Below, one piece after another: positions 9,494 to 22,320 of a stretch of 64,000 nucleotides of DNA. The notes under the pieces were generated by a model. It saw only the letters and a program-made list of their open reading frames with translations, was not told where the DNA came from and searched no databases. Position 1 is the first letter of the stretch. Every line of letters begins with the position of its first letter. This stretch comes from Geothrix campi. GTDB taxonomy: Bacteria > Acidobacteriota > Holophagae > Holophagales > Holophagaceae. The stretch is from positions 372,001-436,000 of the forward strand of contig NZ_JANHMP010000001.1 of the NCBI RefSeq assembly GCF_024609265.1, written 5' to 3'. Position numbers and translations under genes: made by a program.

Positions 9494-11196
9494 CGGATGC
9501 TCCTCAGGGTCAGGTGTTCAGCGACCGGGCCGAGGGCCAGGGCGGGAATGAAGGTGAGGGCGCCCACCAGGAACACCACCCCGATGAGTACGCCGACGAA
9601 GAGCGAGGTGTGGGTGGGCAAGGTGCCCAGGCTCTCGGGCGTGTGCTTCTTCTTCACCAGGGAGCCAGCGAGAGCCAGCACGGGCCAGATCACGCCGAAG
9701 CGGCCCAGGAGCATGGCGATGGCCAGGCCATCGTTGTAGAACGATGTGTTGGCGTTCAGGCCAGCGAAGGCGCTGCCGTTGTTGTTGGAAGCGCTGCTCC
9801 AGGCGTAGAGGATCTGACTGAAGCCGTGGGGCCCGGGGTTGCTCACGGAGGCAACCGCCGCTGGAACGAGCACGGAGATGGCCGTCCCGATCAGCACGGC
9901 GGCGCAGGGCAGGAGGATCGCAAGGGAAGCCATCTTCATCTCGAAGGCTTCCACCTTCTTGCCCAGGTACTCGGGGGTGCGGCCCACCATGAGGCCGCCG
10001 ATGAAGACGGCGACCAGGGCGAACATGAGCATGCCGTAGAGCCCCGATCCGACGCCGCCGAAGACCACCTCGCCCAGCTGCATGAGCCATAGGGGTACCA
10101 GGCCGCCCAGGGGCGTGAAGGAGTCGTGCATGGCGTTCACGGAGCCGCTGGAAGCCGCTGTGGTGGCGGTGGCCCAGAGGGCCGAACCGCCGGGGCCGAA
10201 CCGCAGCTCCTTGCCCTCCATGTTCCCGCCGGGCTGATCGAGGCTGGCCACCCGGGCCACACCCAGGCTGTCCAGGGCGGGGTTGCCCTTCACCTCCGCC
10301 TGCGTGCAGACCGCCAGGGCCCCGACGAACAGCACGGTCATGGCCGCCAGCAACGCCCAGCCCTGCCGGCGGTCCTTCACCATGTGCCCGAAGGTCACGC
10401 AGAGGGCCGCGGGAATGAGGAGGATGCTCAGCATCTGGACGAAATTCGAGAGCGGTGAGCTGTTCTCGAAGGGGTGGGCGGCGTTGGCGCCGAAGAACCC
10501 GCCGCCGTTGGTGCCGATCATCTTGATGGCGATCTGGGAGGCCGCGGGGCCCATGGCGAGTACCTGGCCGCCTGCCGTGTGGAGGTAGGCAGACAGGTTC
10601 TGGATGACGCCCTGGGAGACGAGGAAGAGGGCGAAGACGAAGGAGAGGGGCAGGAGGATGTAGAGGGTGCTGCGCACCAGGTCCACCCAGGCATTCCCGA
10701 GGCCCGTGGCGCTGCGGCGCGTGATGCCCCGGACCAGCGCCATCAGCACCGCGATGCCGGTGGCGGCCGAGAGGAAGTTCTGTACCGTCAGGCCCAGCAT
10801 CTGGGTGAGGTAGCTCAACGTTGTTTCACCGCTGTAGGCCTGCCAGTTGGTGTTGGTGATGAAACTCACGGCTGTATTGAAGGAGAGGCCTGTCGCTACA
10901 TTGCCCTGATGCTCGGGATTGAGGGGCAGGGCCGCCTGGGTCTTCATCAGGAGGAACACCGCCGCCAGGCCGAGGAACTTGATGAGGGTGATGGACCAGG
11001 CGTAGGCCTTCCAGCCCATCTCATCGTCCTCACGGAGGCCCATGAGCCGGTAGAGGCCCCGCTCGAGGGGCCCCAGGATCGGGTGGAGGAAGGTGCGCCC
11101 ACCCTCCAGGACCCTGGCCATGTAGGCACCCAGCGGGTAGGCCAGACTCAGGAGGAGGGCCAGGTACAGCAGGTTCTGAGTCCAGGCATGGCTCAT
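9490..11196 (-). CDS. kdpA: KdpA, K+-binding membrane subunit
   Basis: A 568-residue channel-like subunit of KdpFABC carrying the K+ selectivity filter, with about ten membrane helices. Recognisable filter segments are [32 protein letters not shown] and the later [17 protein letters not shown]. The start was set at the ATG at 11196 (protein [16 protein letters not shown]), because that ATG overlaps the kdpF stop as ATGA and homologues begin here. The open frame continues upstream to 11319, but that part overlaps kdpF in another frame and is not family-like. It overlaps kdpB by 4 bases downstream. Confidence 0.96.
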   Translation of the reverse strand: MSHAWTQNLLYLALLLSLAYPLGAYMARVLEGGRTFLHPILGPLERGLYRLMGLREDDEMGWKAYAWSITLIKFLGLAAVFLLMKTQAALPLNPEHQGNVATGLSFNTAVSFITNTNWQAYSGETTLSYLTQMLGLTVQNFLSAATGIAVLMALVRGITRRSATGLGNAWVDLVRSTLYILLPLSFVFALFLVSQGVIQNLSAYLHTAGGQVLAMGPAASQIAIKMIGTNGGGFFGANAAHPFENSSPLSNFVQMLSILLIPAALCVTFGHMVKDRRQGWALLAAMTVLFVGALAVCTQAEVKGNPALDSLGVARVASLDQPGGNMEGKELRFGPGGSALWATATTAASSGSVNAMHDSFTPLGGLVPLWLMQLGEVVFGGVGSGLYGMLMFALVAVFIGGLMVGRTPEYLGKKVEAFEMKMASLAILLPCAAVLIGTAISVLVPAAVASVSNPGPHGFSQILYAWSSASNNNGSAFAGLNANTSFYNDGLAIAMLLGRFGVIWPVLALAGSLVKKKHTPESLGTLPTHTSLFVGVLIGVVFLVGALTFIPALALGPVAEHLTLRSIR

Positions 11197-11285
11197 TGGA
11201 ACATCTCCGGCTTCAGCAGGGCGAAAGCGAGGTAGCCCAGAAGGCCCAGGGCCAGAAGGGAGGCGACGAGAAGGGTGGCGTTCAT
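11193..11285 (-). CDS. kdpF: KdpF, small subunit of the K+ pump
   Basis: A 30-residue single-helix protein, [20 protein letters not shown] followed by [10 protein letters not shown]. It sits exactly where kdpF belongs, its TGA overlapping the kdpA ATG. KdpF is a lipid-like stabiliser of the KdpABC complex; known members are about 29 residues with the same hydrophobic stretch, a GYL..AL core and a C-terminal PE/AE-x-F. A GAGG ribosome site lies 8-10 bases before the ATG. The gene is easily missed because of its size. Confidence 0.9.
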   Translation of the reverse strand: MNATLLVASLLALGLLGYLAFALLKPEMFQ

Positions 11286-11296
11286 TGAAGGCATCC

Positions 11297-11506
11297 TCAG
11301 TCAGATATGAACTGGGCAATCAGCCAGAAGAAGAGGGGAAGGAACATCAGAACCAGCATCCACCAGGCATTCCTCCGCCCGGTTTCTCCCTCAATTCGCA
11401 GGTCATGCGCCGCACGGACGCCCAGCCAGGCGGCGAACGAGGCTAGGGGGAGGAACCAGGGCATCACGAGGTGCACGACCACTCCTGCGGTGACTCCGAC
11501 CTTCAC
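11297..11506 (-). CDS. small two-helix membrane protein at the head of the kdp operon
   Basis: A 69-residue open frame starting with GTG at 11506 (an in-frame stop lies immediately before it) and ending 11 bases before kdpF. An internal ATG at 11464 would give 55 residues. Two hydrophobic helices are seen (about 8-33 and 48-67) joined by a short polar loop, [17 protein letters not shown] do not recognise a family. It would be the first gene of the kdp transcript, so it could be a regulator or an accessory part of the pump, but nothing in the sequence proves that. Ribosome site support is weak. Confidence 0.65.
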   Translation of the reverse strand: MKVGVTAGVVVHLVMPWFLPLASFAAWLGVRAAHDLRIEGETGRRNAWWMLVLMFLPLFFWLIAQFISD

Positions 11507-11556
11507 CTTTCACGGATAGGGTGAAATGGGCTCGGCATGCCGCTTGTTGAAGGCTG

Positions 11557-11582
11557 GCCGGTCCCACAGCCGGTCCCACAGC
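11557..11582. repeat. tandem 12-bp repeat in the kdp leader
   Basis: Two perfect head-to-tail copies of GCCGGTCCCACA (11557-11568 and 11569-11580) followed by GC. They lie between the operator-like elements and the first gene of the kdp operon, in the probable 5' leader of the kdp transcript. Function unknown; it may be a simple duplication. Confidence 0.7.
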
Positions 11583-11597
11583 ATGGTTGCGACCCGC

Positions 11598-11615
11598 GTT
11601 AAGGCGCTGTTAGGA
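11598..11615 (+). promoter_or_regulatory. candidate KdpE operator, copy 1
   Basis: GTTAAG-GCGCT-GTTAGGA. The two GTTA half-sites start 11 bases apart, the spacing used by OmpR/PhoB-family regulators on tandem half-sites. It lies 92 bases upstream of the first kdp-operon gene. It matches copy 3 at 14 of 18 positions. Assignment to KdpE is inferred from location and geometry. Confidence 0.55.
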
Positions 11616-11629
11616 GTCAGGGCAGAGCC

Positions 11630-11647
11630 GTTAAGTTGTCGTTGAGG
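11630..11647 (+). promoter_or_regulatory. candidate KdpE operator, copy 2
   Basis: GTTAAG-TTGTC-GTTGAGG, with the first half-site identical to copy 1 and the second degenerate. It starts 32 bases after copy 1 (about three helical turns), so the two would lie on the same DNA face. Confidence 0.45.
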
Positions 11648-11666
11648 GGAGGGGTTCGGCCTGAAG

Positions 11667-11684
11667 TCCTAACGCCTTCTTAAC
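11667..11684 (-). promoter_or_regulatory. candidate KdpE operator, copy 3 (inverted)
   Basis: Read on the minus strand this is GTTAAG-AAGGC-GTTAGGA, again with an 11-base half-site period. It has the opposite orientation to copies 1 and 2 and lies on the side of the K+ importer gene (117 bases before its ATG), as expected if one regulator controls both divergent genes. Confidence 0.55.
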
Positions 11685-11800
11685 ACCCTTCCTGCCCACT
11701 CTAGGGGCTGGCTGGCCTGGGCGTTGGTAAACCGGGCTGGTTGTGTCGTCATCCTCTCTGGCCCAACCCAGATGGCCCAACACCCCCAGGAAACCAAGGC

Positions 11801-13693
11801 ATGCCCAATTACAGAACGTTTCTCCTGGGGCGGCGGCTCGCCAGCGAAGAAAGCCACGAGACCAAGATCAGCAATCCCATCGCCCTGGCTGTATTCAGCT
11901 CGGATGCGTTGTCGTCGGTGGCTTACGGCACTCAGGAGATCATGGCCCCCCTCACGGCAGCGATCGCCGTGTTCGGAGCAGGGGTGCTCGGGTGGTCCTG
12001 GTGGGTGGCCCTTGGCATCGTGGGCCTGCTGCTTGTCCTCAATGTGAGCTACCGGCAGACCATCCACGCCTACCCCAGTGGGGGTGGCGCCTACCTGGTG
12101 GCCAAGGACAACCTGGGTGAGGTCGCAGCCCAGACCGCCGGCGCCTCCCTGCTGATCGACTACATCCTGACCGTGGCCGTGTCCGTTTCCGCGGGCGTAT
12201 CGGCCATCGTGTCGGCGTTTCCGGGGCTGGAAGCCCATCGCATTTTCCTCGCCGAAGGCATCATCGCCTTCATTGCCCTGATGAACCTGCGGGGCGTGAA
12301 GGAAAGCGGGCTGGTCTTCTCGATGCCGACCTATGGCTTCGTCATCTGCATCGTGGGATTGCTGATCAAGGGCTTCTGGAACGTGGCCATGGGTCATGAG
12401 GTGGTCGCCGTCCACGTCGCGTCAGCCCACCTGGAAGGAACTTCGCGGCTGGCGGCGATCTGGCTGCTGGCTCGGGCCTATAGCGCTGGCTGCACAGCCC
12501 TGACAGGTGTGGAGGCCATCAGCAATGGAGTTACGGCCTTCAAGGAACCCGTGTCGACCAATGCCTCGAAGACCATGACCTGGATGGTGGTCATCCTCGG
12601 GGCCATGTTTCTCGGCATCACATACCTGACGAACCACTATGGCCTGACCTACCATCCGGACTCGCCGGAAACCCTGCTCTCCCAGCTGACCCGGCTCATT
12701 CTGGGCGGAGCGGAGCACGGGCTTCCCAAGCTGATCTACCTCGTCACCACCGGCTTCACCATGGCGATTCTGGCCTTGGCGGCGAATACGGCCTATGCGG
12801 ATTTTCCCCGCCTGGCGGCGCTCCATGCCCGGGACGGCTTCCTCCCCCGCCAGTTCACCAGCCAGGGCGACCGCCTGGTCTTTTCCAACGGGATCTTCAT
12901 CCTGTCCCTGGCGGCCGGATTCCTGGTCCTGCTCTTCGGCGCAAAGGAGGACCACCTGCTGCCCTTGTACGCGGTGGGTGTGTTTCTTGGCTTCACCATC
13001 AGCCAGACCGGCATGGTGCGCCGCTGGTTCCGTCTCAAGGGCAAGGGTTGGCAGTTGAAGGCGCTGATCAATGGCCTGGGGGCGGTGACAACGCTCATCG
13101 TCATGCTGGTGATCGCCGTGACGCGCTTCGCCCATGGGGCCTGGATCGTGATCGTGCTCGTGCCGCTGCTGGTCATGACCTTCTTCAACATCCATCGTCA
13201 CTACATCCGTATCAAGTCGATCCTGGCAGCCAGCCGGGTGGACTTCATCGGCCCTCGCCGAAACCGAGTCGTCGTACTGGTTTCCGGGATCCACGCCGGT
13301 GTGGTGCAGTCCCTGAACTACGCGAAAGTCATCGCAGAGCACGGTGAAGTCGAGGCGTTGACCGTCGATTTCACGGATGAACACGGCCGGGACAGCGCCG
13401 CGCTGGAGAAATTGCGTTCCGATTGGCCGAGGTACAGTGAGGGTATTCCCCTCCGGGCCATCCGCAGTCCCTACCGGAAGGTGGTAGAACCCATCGTGAA
13501 TGAACTGGAGCGCATGCGTCAGGCGGAACCGGAGTACACCATCACGGTCATCCTCCCGGAATTCATCACCGGACACTGGTGGGCGAACCTGCTCCACAAT
13601 CAGACGGCCATGAGGATCAAGGGTACGCTGCTGCTCATGCCCAAGATCATCGTGATCTCGATCCCTTATCACGTGGAACCGTTGGTGGAGTAG
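11801..13693 (+). CDS. KimA-type APC superfamily K+ importer
   Basis: A 630-residue transporter with about twelve membrane helices and a C-terminal cytosolic domain (about 470-630). The first helix carries ALAVFSSDALSSVAYGTQEI, nearly the same as B. subtilis KimA (YdaO), where the equivalent aspartate (here D35) and tyrosine take part in K+/H+ symport; YRQTIHAYPSGGGAYLVAK and LLIDYILTVAVSVSAG also match. Amino-acid permease labels in databases are therefore probably misleading. Start: ATG at 11801, with AAGG just upstream; the frame is open for 20 more codons but without similarity. It is transcribed away from kdp, and the shared region carries the operator-like elements. No c-di-AMP riboswitch was recognised. 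A strong terminator follows. Confidence 0.85.
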   Translation: MPNYRTFLLGRRLASEESHETKISNPIALAVFSSDALSSVAYGTQEIMAPLTAAIAVFGAGVLGWSWWVALGIVGLLLVLNVSYRQTIHAYPSGGGAYLVAKDNLGEVAAQTAGASLLIDYILTVAVSVSAGVSAIVSAFPGLEAHRIFLAEGIIAFIALMNLRGVKESGLVFSMPTYGFVICIVGLLIKGFWNVAMGHEVVAVHVASAHLEGTSRLAAIWLLARAYSAGCTALTGVEAISNGVTAFKEPVSTNASKTMTWMVVILGAMFLGITYLTNHYGLTYHPDSPETLLSQLTRLILGGAEHGLPKLIYLVTTGFTMAILALAANTAYADFPRLAALHARDGFLPRQFTSQGDRLVFSNGIFILSLAAGFLVLLFGAKEDHLLPLYAVGVFLGFTISQTGMVRRWFRLKGKGWQLKALINGLGAVTTLIVMLVIAVTRFAHGAWIVIVLVPLLVMTFFNIHRHYIRIKSILAASRVDFIGPRRNRVVVLVSGIHAGVVQSLNYAKVIAEHGEVEALTVDFTDEHGRDSAALEKLRSDWPRYSEGIPLRAIRSPYRKVVEPIVNELERMRQAEPEYTITVILPEFITGHWWANLLHNQTAMRIKGTLLLMPKIIVISIPYHVEPLVE

Positions 13694-13736
13694 CCCTCAC
13701 CCGAGGCTCTCGGGGCGCCAGAGGGTGCATCAAAAT

Positions 13737-13764
13737 AAAACGCCCGGCCAAGGCCGGGCGTTTT
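13737..13764. terminator. bidirectional Rho-independent terminator (K+ importer / sdhB)
   Basis: AAAACGCCCGGCC, loop AA, GGCCGGGCGTTTT: a perfect GC stem flanked by A and T runs on both sides, so it can end both the K+ importer transcript (+) and the sdh operon (-). Confidence 0.9.
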
Positions 13765-13781
13765 CATGAAGAAGGTCAGGT

Positions 13782-14567
13782 TCAGCCTGCGCCGCCACCG
13801 ACGACGGCGGGACGGTAGGTGAGGCTGGCCTTGATGAAGTCGCGGTTCATGCGCGCGATGTTCTCCATCTTGATGCCCTTGGGGCAGGCGGCTTCGCACT
13901 CGCCGTGGTTGGTGCAGGTGCCGAACTGCTCGGCATCCATCTGGGCCACCATGTCGCGGACCCGCGTGTAGCGCTCGGGTTGGCCCTGGGGCAGCAGGCC
14001 CAGGTGCGTGACCTTGGCGGACAGGAACAGCATGGCGCTGGCATTGGGGCAGGCGGCCACGCAGGCTCCGCACCCGATGCAGGCCGCGGCGTCCATGGCG
14101 AGCTCGGCCTTCTCCTTGGGGATCGGCAGGGCGTTGGCGTCCTGTGGCGAGCCGGTGGGTACGCTGATGAATCCGCCTGCGGCGATAATGCGGTCCAGGG
14201 CCCCGCGGTCCACCATCAGATCCTTGATGACGGGGAAGGCCTCGGCGCGCCAGGGTTCGATGGTGACGCTGTCGCCATCCTTGAAGCTGCGCATGTGCAG
14301 CTGGCAGGTGGTGGTGCGCTCGCGGGGGCCGTGGGGGCGCCCGTTGATCACCATGCTGCAGGTGCCGCAGATGCCCTCGCGGCAGTCGTGGTCGAAGGTG
14401 ATGGGCTCCTCACCCTTGCGGATGAGGCCTTCGTTCACGATGTCGAGCATCTCCAGGAAGGACATGTCGGGGCTGATGTTCTCGGCGGGGTACTCGACGA
14501 ACTTGCCGTCGCACTTGGCGTTCTTCTGCCGCCACACGTGAAGGGTGAGATTGAGGTCTTTGGACAT
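13782..14567 (-). CDS. sdhB: succinate dehydrogenase iron-sulfur subunit
   Basis: A 261-residue SdhB/FrdB. The N-terminal ferredoxin-like domain binds the 2Fe-2S cluster through CREGICGTC and the later TTTC; the C-terminal domain carries the 4Fe-4S/3Fe-4S cysteines in [12 protein letters not shown] and [15 protein letters not shown]. It passes electrons from SdhA to the haem anchor. Last gene of an sdhCAB operon (minus strand), 11 bases after sdhA, and followed by a terminator. The direction (succinate oxidation or fumarate reduction) cannot be settled from sequence. Confidence 0.95.
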   Translation of the reverse strand: MSKDLNLTLHVWRQKNAKCDGKFVEYPAENISPDMSFLEMLDIVNEGLIRKGEEPITFDHDCREGICGTCSMVINGRPHGPRERTTTCQLHMRSFKDGDSVTIEPWRAEAFPVIKDLMVDRGALDRIIAAGGFISVPTGSPQDANALPIPKEKAELAMDAAACIGCGACVAACPNASAMLFLSAKVTHLGLLPQGQPERYTRVRDMVAQMDAEQFGTCTNHGECEAACPKGIKMENIARMNRDFIKASLTYRPAVVGGGAG

Positions 14568-14578
14568 GGCTCAGTTCC

Positions 14579-16498
<1,920 letters not shown>

Positions 16499-16514
16499 GG
16501 AGCGCTCCCTGGGA

Positions 16515-17210
16515 TCAGTGGATGAAGCCGGTCAGGACGGCGATGGGGTAGGAGATGTTCACGCCCACCACGAGGACGGTCAGGCCCGTGGCGAAGTTGC
16601 GCCGCAGCCTGTCGTAGCGGGGATGGGCCAGGCCAAGGCTCTGGGTGCAGCTCCACACGCCGTGCCACATGTGCAGGCCGAGGCAGAGCTGGGCCACGAT
16701 GTAGAAGCCCGAGGCGGCAGGAACCTTGAAGCCGTTCACGAAGTTCGCGTAGGGATTCGCGGGGTCGAAGGCGGGATGGACCGTGCCGGTGGTCAGGTGC
16801 AGGAGGTGATAGATGATGAAGGCTGCGAGGATGACGCCGCTCCAGCGCATCGTCCGGGACGCCCAGGTCGAGGCGACGTTCTGCTGGGCGCGATAGCCCG
16901 TGGGACGGGCGGCCATGTTGTCGAGGGTGAGGGTCGTGGCGGCCCAGATGTGGAGGCCCACGGCGGTGAGCAGCACGGCCCGGAACGCCCAGATGCCCAT
17001 GCCGTGAATCATGGTGTGCAGGAACTCGGCGTAGTGATTCATCGCCGAGGCACCCATGTAGGACGTCAGGTTCCCCAGCATGTGCACGGTGACGAACCCG
17101 AAGAGGATGACGCCGGTGGCCGCCATGACGACCTTCCGGCCGACCGAGGACGCCAGGAAACCGTGGCCGCGGGCTTCCGCGCCCGCGATGCTCTGTTCAG
17201 CAACGGACAT
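16515..17210 (-). CDS. sdhC: succinate dehydrogenase cytochrome b membrane anchor (b558 type)
   Basis: A 231-residue single-polypeptide anchor with five predicted helices, the B. subtilis/Wolinella layout in which one protein replaces SdhC plus SdhD. Candidate axial haem histidines are in the helices [39 protein letters not shown] and [11 protein letters not shown]. It is the first gene of the sdh operon; the ATG at 17210 has an excellent AAAGGAG ribosome site. A TTGGGA-N17-GATAAT promoter lies about 95 bases upstream. Confidence 0.9.
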   Translation of the reverse strand: MSVAEQSIAGAEARGHGFLASSVGRKVVMAATGVILFGFVTVHMLGNLTSYMGASAMNHYAEFLHTMIHGMGIWAFRAVLLTAVGLHIWAATTLTLDNMAARPTGYRAQQNVASTWASRTMRWSGVILAAFIIYHLLHLTTGTVHPAFDPANPYANFVNGFKVPAASGFYIVAQLCLGLHMWHGVWSCTQSLGLAHPRYDRLRRNFATGLTVLVVGVNISYPIAVLTGFIH

Positions 17211-17302
17211 AGGGGGACTCCTTTGAAAAACGGGGAGATGGATCGGAGCGCCCGCAGCGTGCGGCGGGGCCCGCTTTCAATGACAGGGCCATATCTGACC
17301 CG

Positions 17303-17331
17303 ATTATCTTCGGACACCAGTCGATTCCCAA
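17303..17331 (-). promoter_or_regulatory. candidate sigma-70 promoter for sdhCAB
   Basis: On the minus strand TTGGGA, 17-base spacer, GATAAT. It lies 93 bases upstream of the sdhC ATG. Good spacing and -10 box; not experimentally supported. Confidence 0.45.
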
Positions 17332-17421
17332 GTGCTAATGCTGGAGCAAGGGAAGCTGTGACAATGTGCATCTTCCGGTATCACGCCGCTGGAACCTTGG
17401 CTGGCGTTCCGGCCTGAAGTC

Positions 17422-17451
17422 TTGCGGTTGCAACCCCGAGTCAGCTAAAAT
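17422..17451 (+). promoter_or_regulatory. candidate sigma-70 promoter for the membrane pyrophosphatase gene
   Basis: TTGCGG, 18-base spacer, TAAAAT. It implies a leader of about 140 bases, which contains a small hairpin (GCCCCC / GGGGGC near 17488-17503). The rest of the 386-base sdhC-hppA gap shows nothing further that I can identify. Confidence 0.4.
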
Positions 17452-17596
17452 CAGGCTCGATCTAGACATGATCTTTGGTGGAACGCCCCCGGGTGGGGGC
17501 TGGTGTCGCTTCCGCGCAGGCCGCCTTGATTTGTCCAATTCCCAGCTGCTTCAACTTCACGGTCCCCCTCTCCTTAACTCAACTGGAGGAACAAAC

Positions 17597-20044
<2,448 letters not shown>

Positions 20045-20075
20045 GCCCTTCGCCGCCAAGGCGATCCACGGAATG

Positions 20076-20103
20076 GGAGGGACCCTGCGGGGTCCCTCCT
20101 TGT
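20076..20103 (+). terminator. terminator after the pyrophosphatase gene
   Basis: Perfect 10-bp stem GGAGGGACCC / GGGTCCCTCC with loop TGCG, followed by a short T-rich TTGTGTG run. Confidence 0.75.
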
Positions 20104-20132
20104 GTGATACCTTGTATCGTGAGGTTTTGACT

Positions 20133-22256
20133 ATGCACCGATTATTTCATATTCCTGTCAATCTGCTTGCTTGCTGGAGTCTCATGGCTGCCGATCCTGC
20201 CTTGAAGCCCCCCGCCGCACCCCAGAAGGAACATGTGAGCCTCTGGCACGGCGAGAAGGTCGATGACCCGTGGTTCTGGTTGCGGGAGAAGAGCAACCCG
20301 GATGTGGTGGCCTACCTGAACGCCGAGAACGCCTACACCGAGGCCATGACGAAGGATCTCCAGCCCTTTTCCGAGGCGCTCTACAAGGAGATGCTGGGCC
20401 GCATCAAGCAGACGGATCTCAGCGTCCCGGTCCGTCGGGGTGCCTTCTACTACTACTCCCGCACGGAGGAGGGGAAGCAGTACCCCGTCCAGTGCCGGCG
20501 GCAAGCCGCCAAGGGCGGCGCCTATGATGAGAAGGCCGCCGAGGAGGTCCTGCTCGATCAGAACGAGCTGGCCAAGGGCCTGAAATTCCTGGGACTGGGG
20601 CCCCTCGTCGTCAGCGATGACGATCGCACCCTGCTCTACAGCACGGATACGACCGGTTTCCGCCAGTATCAGCTCTTCACCAAGGACCTGGCCACGGGCC
20701 GGGTGAGCGGCCCCCTGGCCGAACGGGTGACTTCCTACACCTGGGCAGGCGATGGCCGGCACGTGTTCTTCACCACCGAGGATGCCGGCACGAAGCGCTC
20801 GAACCAGCTCTGGCGTCTGGACCTCACGGGCCACGCGCCGGAACTCGTGTTCGAGGAGAAGGACGAGCTCTACCGGGTTCTGGTGGGGCGCACCAAGGAT
20901 CACAAGTATCTCCTGATGGAGAGCCAGTCCACGGACACCTGGGAAACCCGCTATCTGGCCGCCTCGAAGCCCACGGGCGCCTTCAAGGTCCTGCTCCCCA
21001 GGGAGAAAGGCCACAAGTACGATGTGGAGCACCGGGGCGGAACCTTCTACATCCGCACCAACAAGGGTGCGAAGAATTTCCGTCTCGTCACCGCTCCGGC
21101 GGCCACGCCGGACCCGAAGCACTGGAAGGTTCTCATCCCCCACCGGGCCGACGTGCTGCTCGAAGAGGTCGAACCGTTCCGGGACTTCCTGGTGGTCGCC
21201 GAGAAGCGCGAAGGGTTGGACCGGTTCCGGATCCGCGACTTCAAGACAGGGTCCTGGCGGAAGGTCGCCTTCCCCGAGTCCGTCTACGCGGCTTCCCCGG
21301 GGGGAACGCCCGAGTACACCTCCAAGGCCTTCCGCTTCGTCTACCAGTCCATGATTACGCCGCAGAGCATCTACGATTGCGACATGGCCACCGGGAAGCA
21401 GACTCTGCTCAAGGAGACTGAGGTTCTGGGCGGCTATGACCGGTCCCAGTACGCCACGGAACGCCTCTGGGCCACGGCCCGGGATGGTGCGAAAGTGCCT
21501 CTCTCCGTGGTGTATCGGAAGGGTGTGAAACGGGACGGCAGTGCGCCCCTCTTCCTCTACGCCTACGGATCGTATGGCTTCGGCATGTCCGCGAGCTTCT
21601 CCATCCCGCGCCTGAGCCTGCTGGACCGCGGCATGGTCTACGTCATCGCCCACATCCGGGGCGGCAACGAGATGGGCGAGGCCTGGCACGACGACGGCAT
21701 GCTCATGAAGAAGATGAACACCTTCACGGATTTCATCGACTCCGCCGACTTCCTGGTCAAGGAGAAGTGGACGAGCAAGGATCGCCTGGTCATCGAGGGC
21801 GGCAGCGCCGGGGGCCTGCTCATGGGCGCGGTCACCAACCTGCGGCCCGATCTCTTCAAGGCCGTGCATAGCGCCGTGCCCTTCGTGGACGTGATGAACA
21901 CGATGATGGATGCCAGCCTGCCCCTGACCGTGGGCGAGTACCTCGAGTGGGGCAATCCCAACGAGAAGGCCGCCTTCGACTACATGCGGGCCTACAGCCC
22001 CTACGACAACCTGGCGAAGAAGGCCTACCCGGCCATTCTCGTCACCACCAGCTTCAACGATAGCCAGGTGATGTACTGGGAACCCGCGAAGTACGTGGCC
22101 AAGCTCCGCACCCTCAAGACCGACGAGAATCCCCTGCTGCTGAAGATCAAGATGGACCCCGCCGGCCACGGCGGCGCCTCCGGCCGCTACGATGCCCTGA
22201 AGGACAAGGCCTTCGAGACGGCCTGGATGCTCAAACAGGTCGGCATTACCAAGTAG
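20133..22256 (+). CDS. prolyl-oligopeptidase family serine peptidase (oligopeptidase B-like), probably exported
   Basis: A 707-residue S9 peptidase. An N-terminal seven-bladed propeller domain (about 50-430) precedes the alpha/beta hydrolase domain. Catalytic triad: S558 in EGGSAGGLLMG, D643 in TTSFNDSQVMYW, H679 in DPAGHGGASG. The GGSAGG motif and propeller match oligopeptidase B (PtrB), which cleaves short peptides after basic residues. Unlike typical cytosolic PtrB it begins with a hydrophobic segment (MHRLFHIPVNLLACWSLMAA), a possible signal peptide with a LLAC lipobox-like site, suggesting a periplasmic or lipoprotein form. Start chosen at ATG 20133 for that reason; the 20 codons before it overlap the preceding terminator. 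A 13-bp stem-loop follows the stop. Confidence 0.9.
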   Translation: MHRLFHIPVNLLACWSLMAADPALKPPAAPQKEHVSLWHGEKVDDPWFWLREKSNPDVVAYLNAENAYTEAMTKDLQPFSEALYKEMLGRIKQTDLSVPVRRGAFYYYSRTEEGKQYPVQCRRQAAKGGAYDEKAAEEVLLDQNELAKGLKFLGLGPLVVSDDDRTLLYSTDTTGFRQYQLFTKDLATGRVSGPLAERVTSYTWAGDGRHVFFTTEDAGTKRSNQLWRLDLTGHAPELVFEEKDELYRVLVGRTKDHKYLLMESQSTDTWETRYLAASKPTGAFKVLLPREKGHKYDVEHRGGTFYIRTNKGAKNFRLVTAPAATPDPKHWKVLIPHRADVLLEEVEPFRDFLVVAEKREGLDRFRIRDFKTGSWRKVAFPESVYAASPGGTPEYTSKAFRFVYQSMITPQSIYDCDMATGKQTLLKETEVLGGYDRSQYATERLWATARDGAKVPLSVVYRKGVKRDGSAPLFLYAYGSYGFGMSASFSIPRLSLLDRGMVYVIAHIRGGNEMGEAWHDDGMLMKKMNTFTDFIDSADFLVKEKWTSKDRLVIEGGSAGGLLMGAVTNLRPDLFKAVHSAVPFVDVMNTMMDASLPLTVGEYLEWGNPNEKAAFDYMRAYSPYDNLAKKAYPAILVTTSFNDSQVMYWEPAKYVAKLRTLKTDENPLLLKIKMDPAGHGGASGRYDALKDKAFETAWMLKQVGITK

Positions 22257-22266
22257 CCATTCCAGC

Positions 22267-22296
22267 CTCCAGAGGGCGCGTCTGCGCCCTCTGGAG
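22267..22296 (+). terminator. strong stem-loop after the S9 peptidase gene
   Basis: Perfect 13-bp stem CTCCAGAGGGCGC / GCGCCCTCTGGAG with loop GTCT, 10 bases after the stop. There is no T-run, so it may stabilise the mRNA end or act as an imperfect terminator. Confidence 0.6.
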
Positions 22297-22320
22297 CCAA
22301 GAAGAAAAGGGAGGTGGATC

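Noticed and set aside
8129-9739. A 536-residue plus-strand open frame opposite kdpB and kdpA
   Set aside because: Antisense shadow; low-complexity Gly/His/Gln composition and it crosses a gene boundary.
11197-11319. An N-terminal extension of KdpA by 41 residues
   Set aside because: It overlaps kdpF in another frame, is not conserved, and the ATG at 11196 couples to the kdpF stop as ATGA.
11685-11800. A possible ydaO-type c-di-AMP riboswitch before the K+ importer gene
   Set aside because: The leader is too short and lacks the conserved helices and GAA/GGG loop pattern of that riboswitch; only a weak ribosome site was seen.
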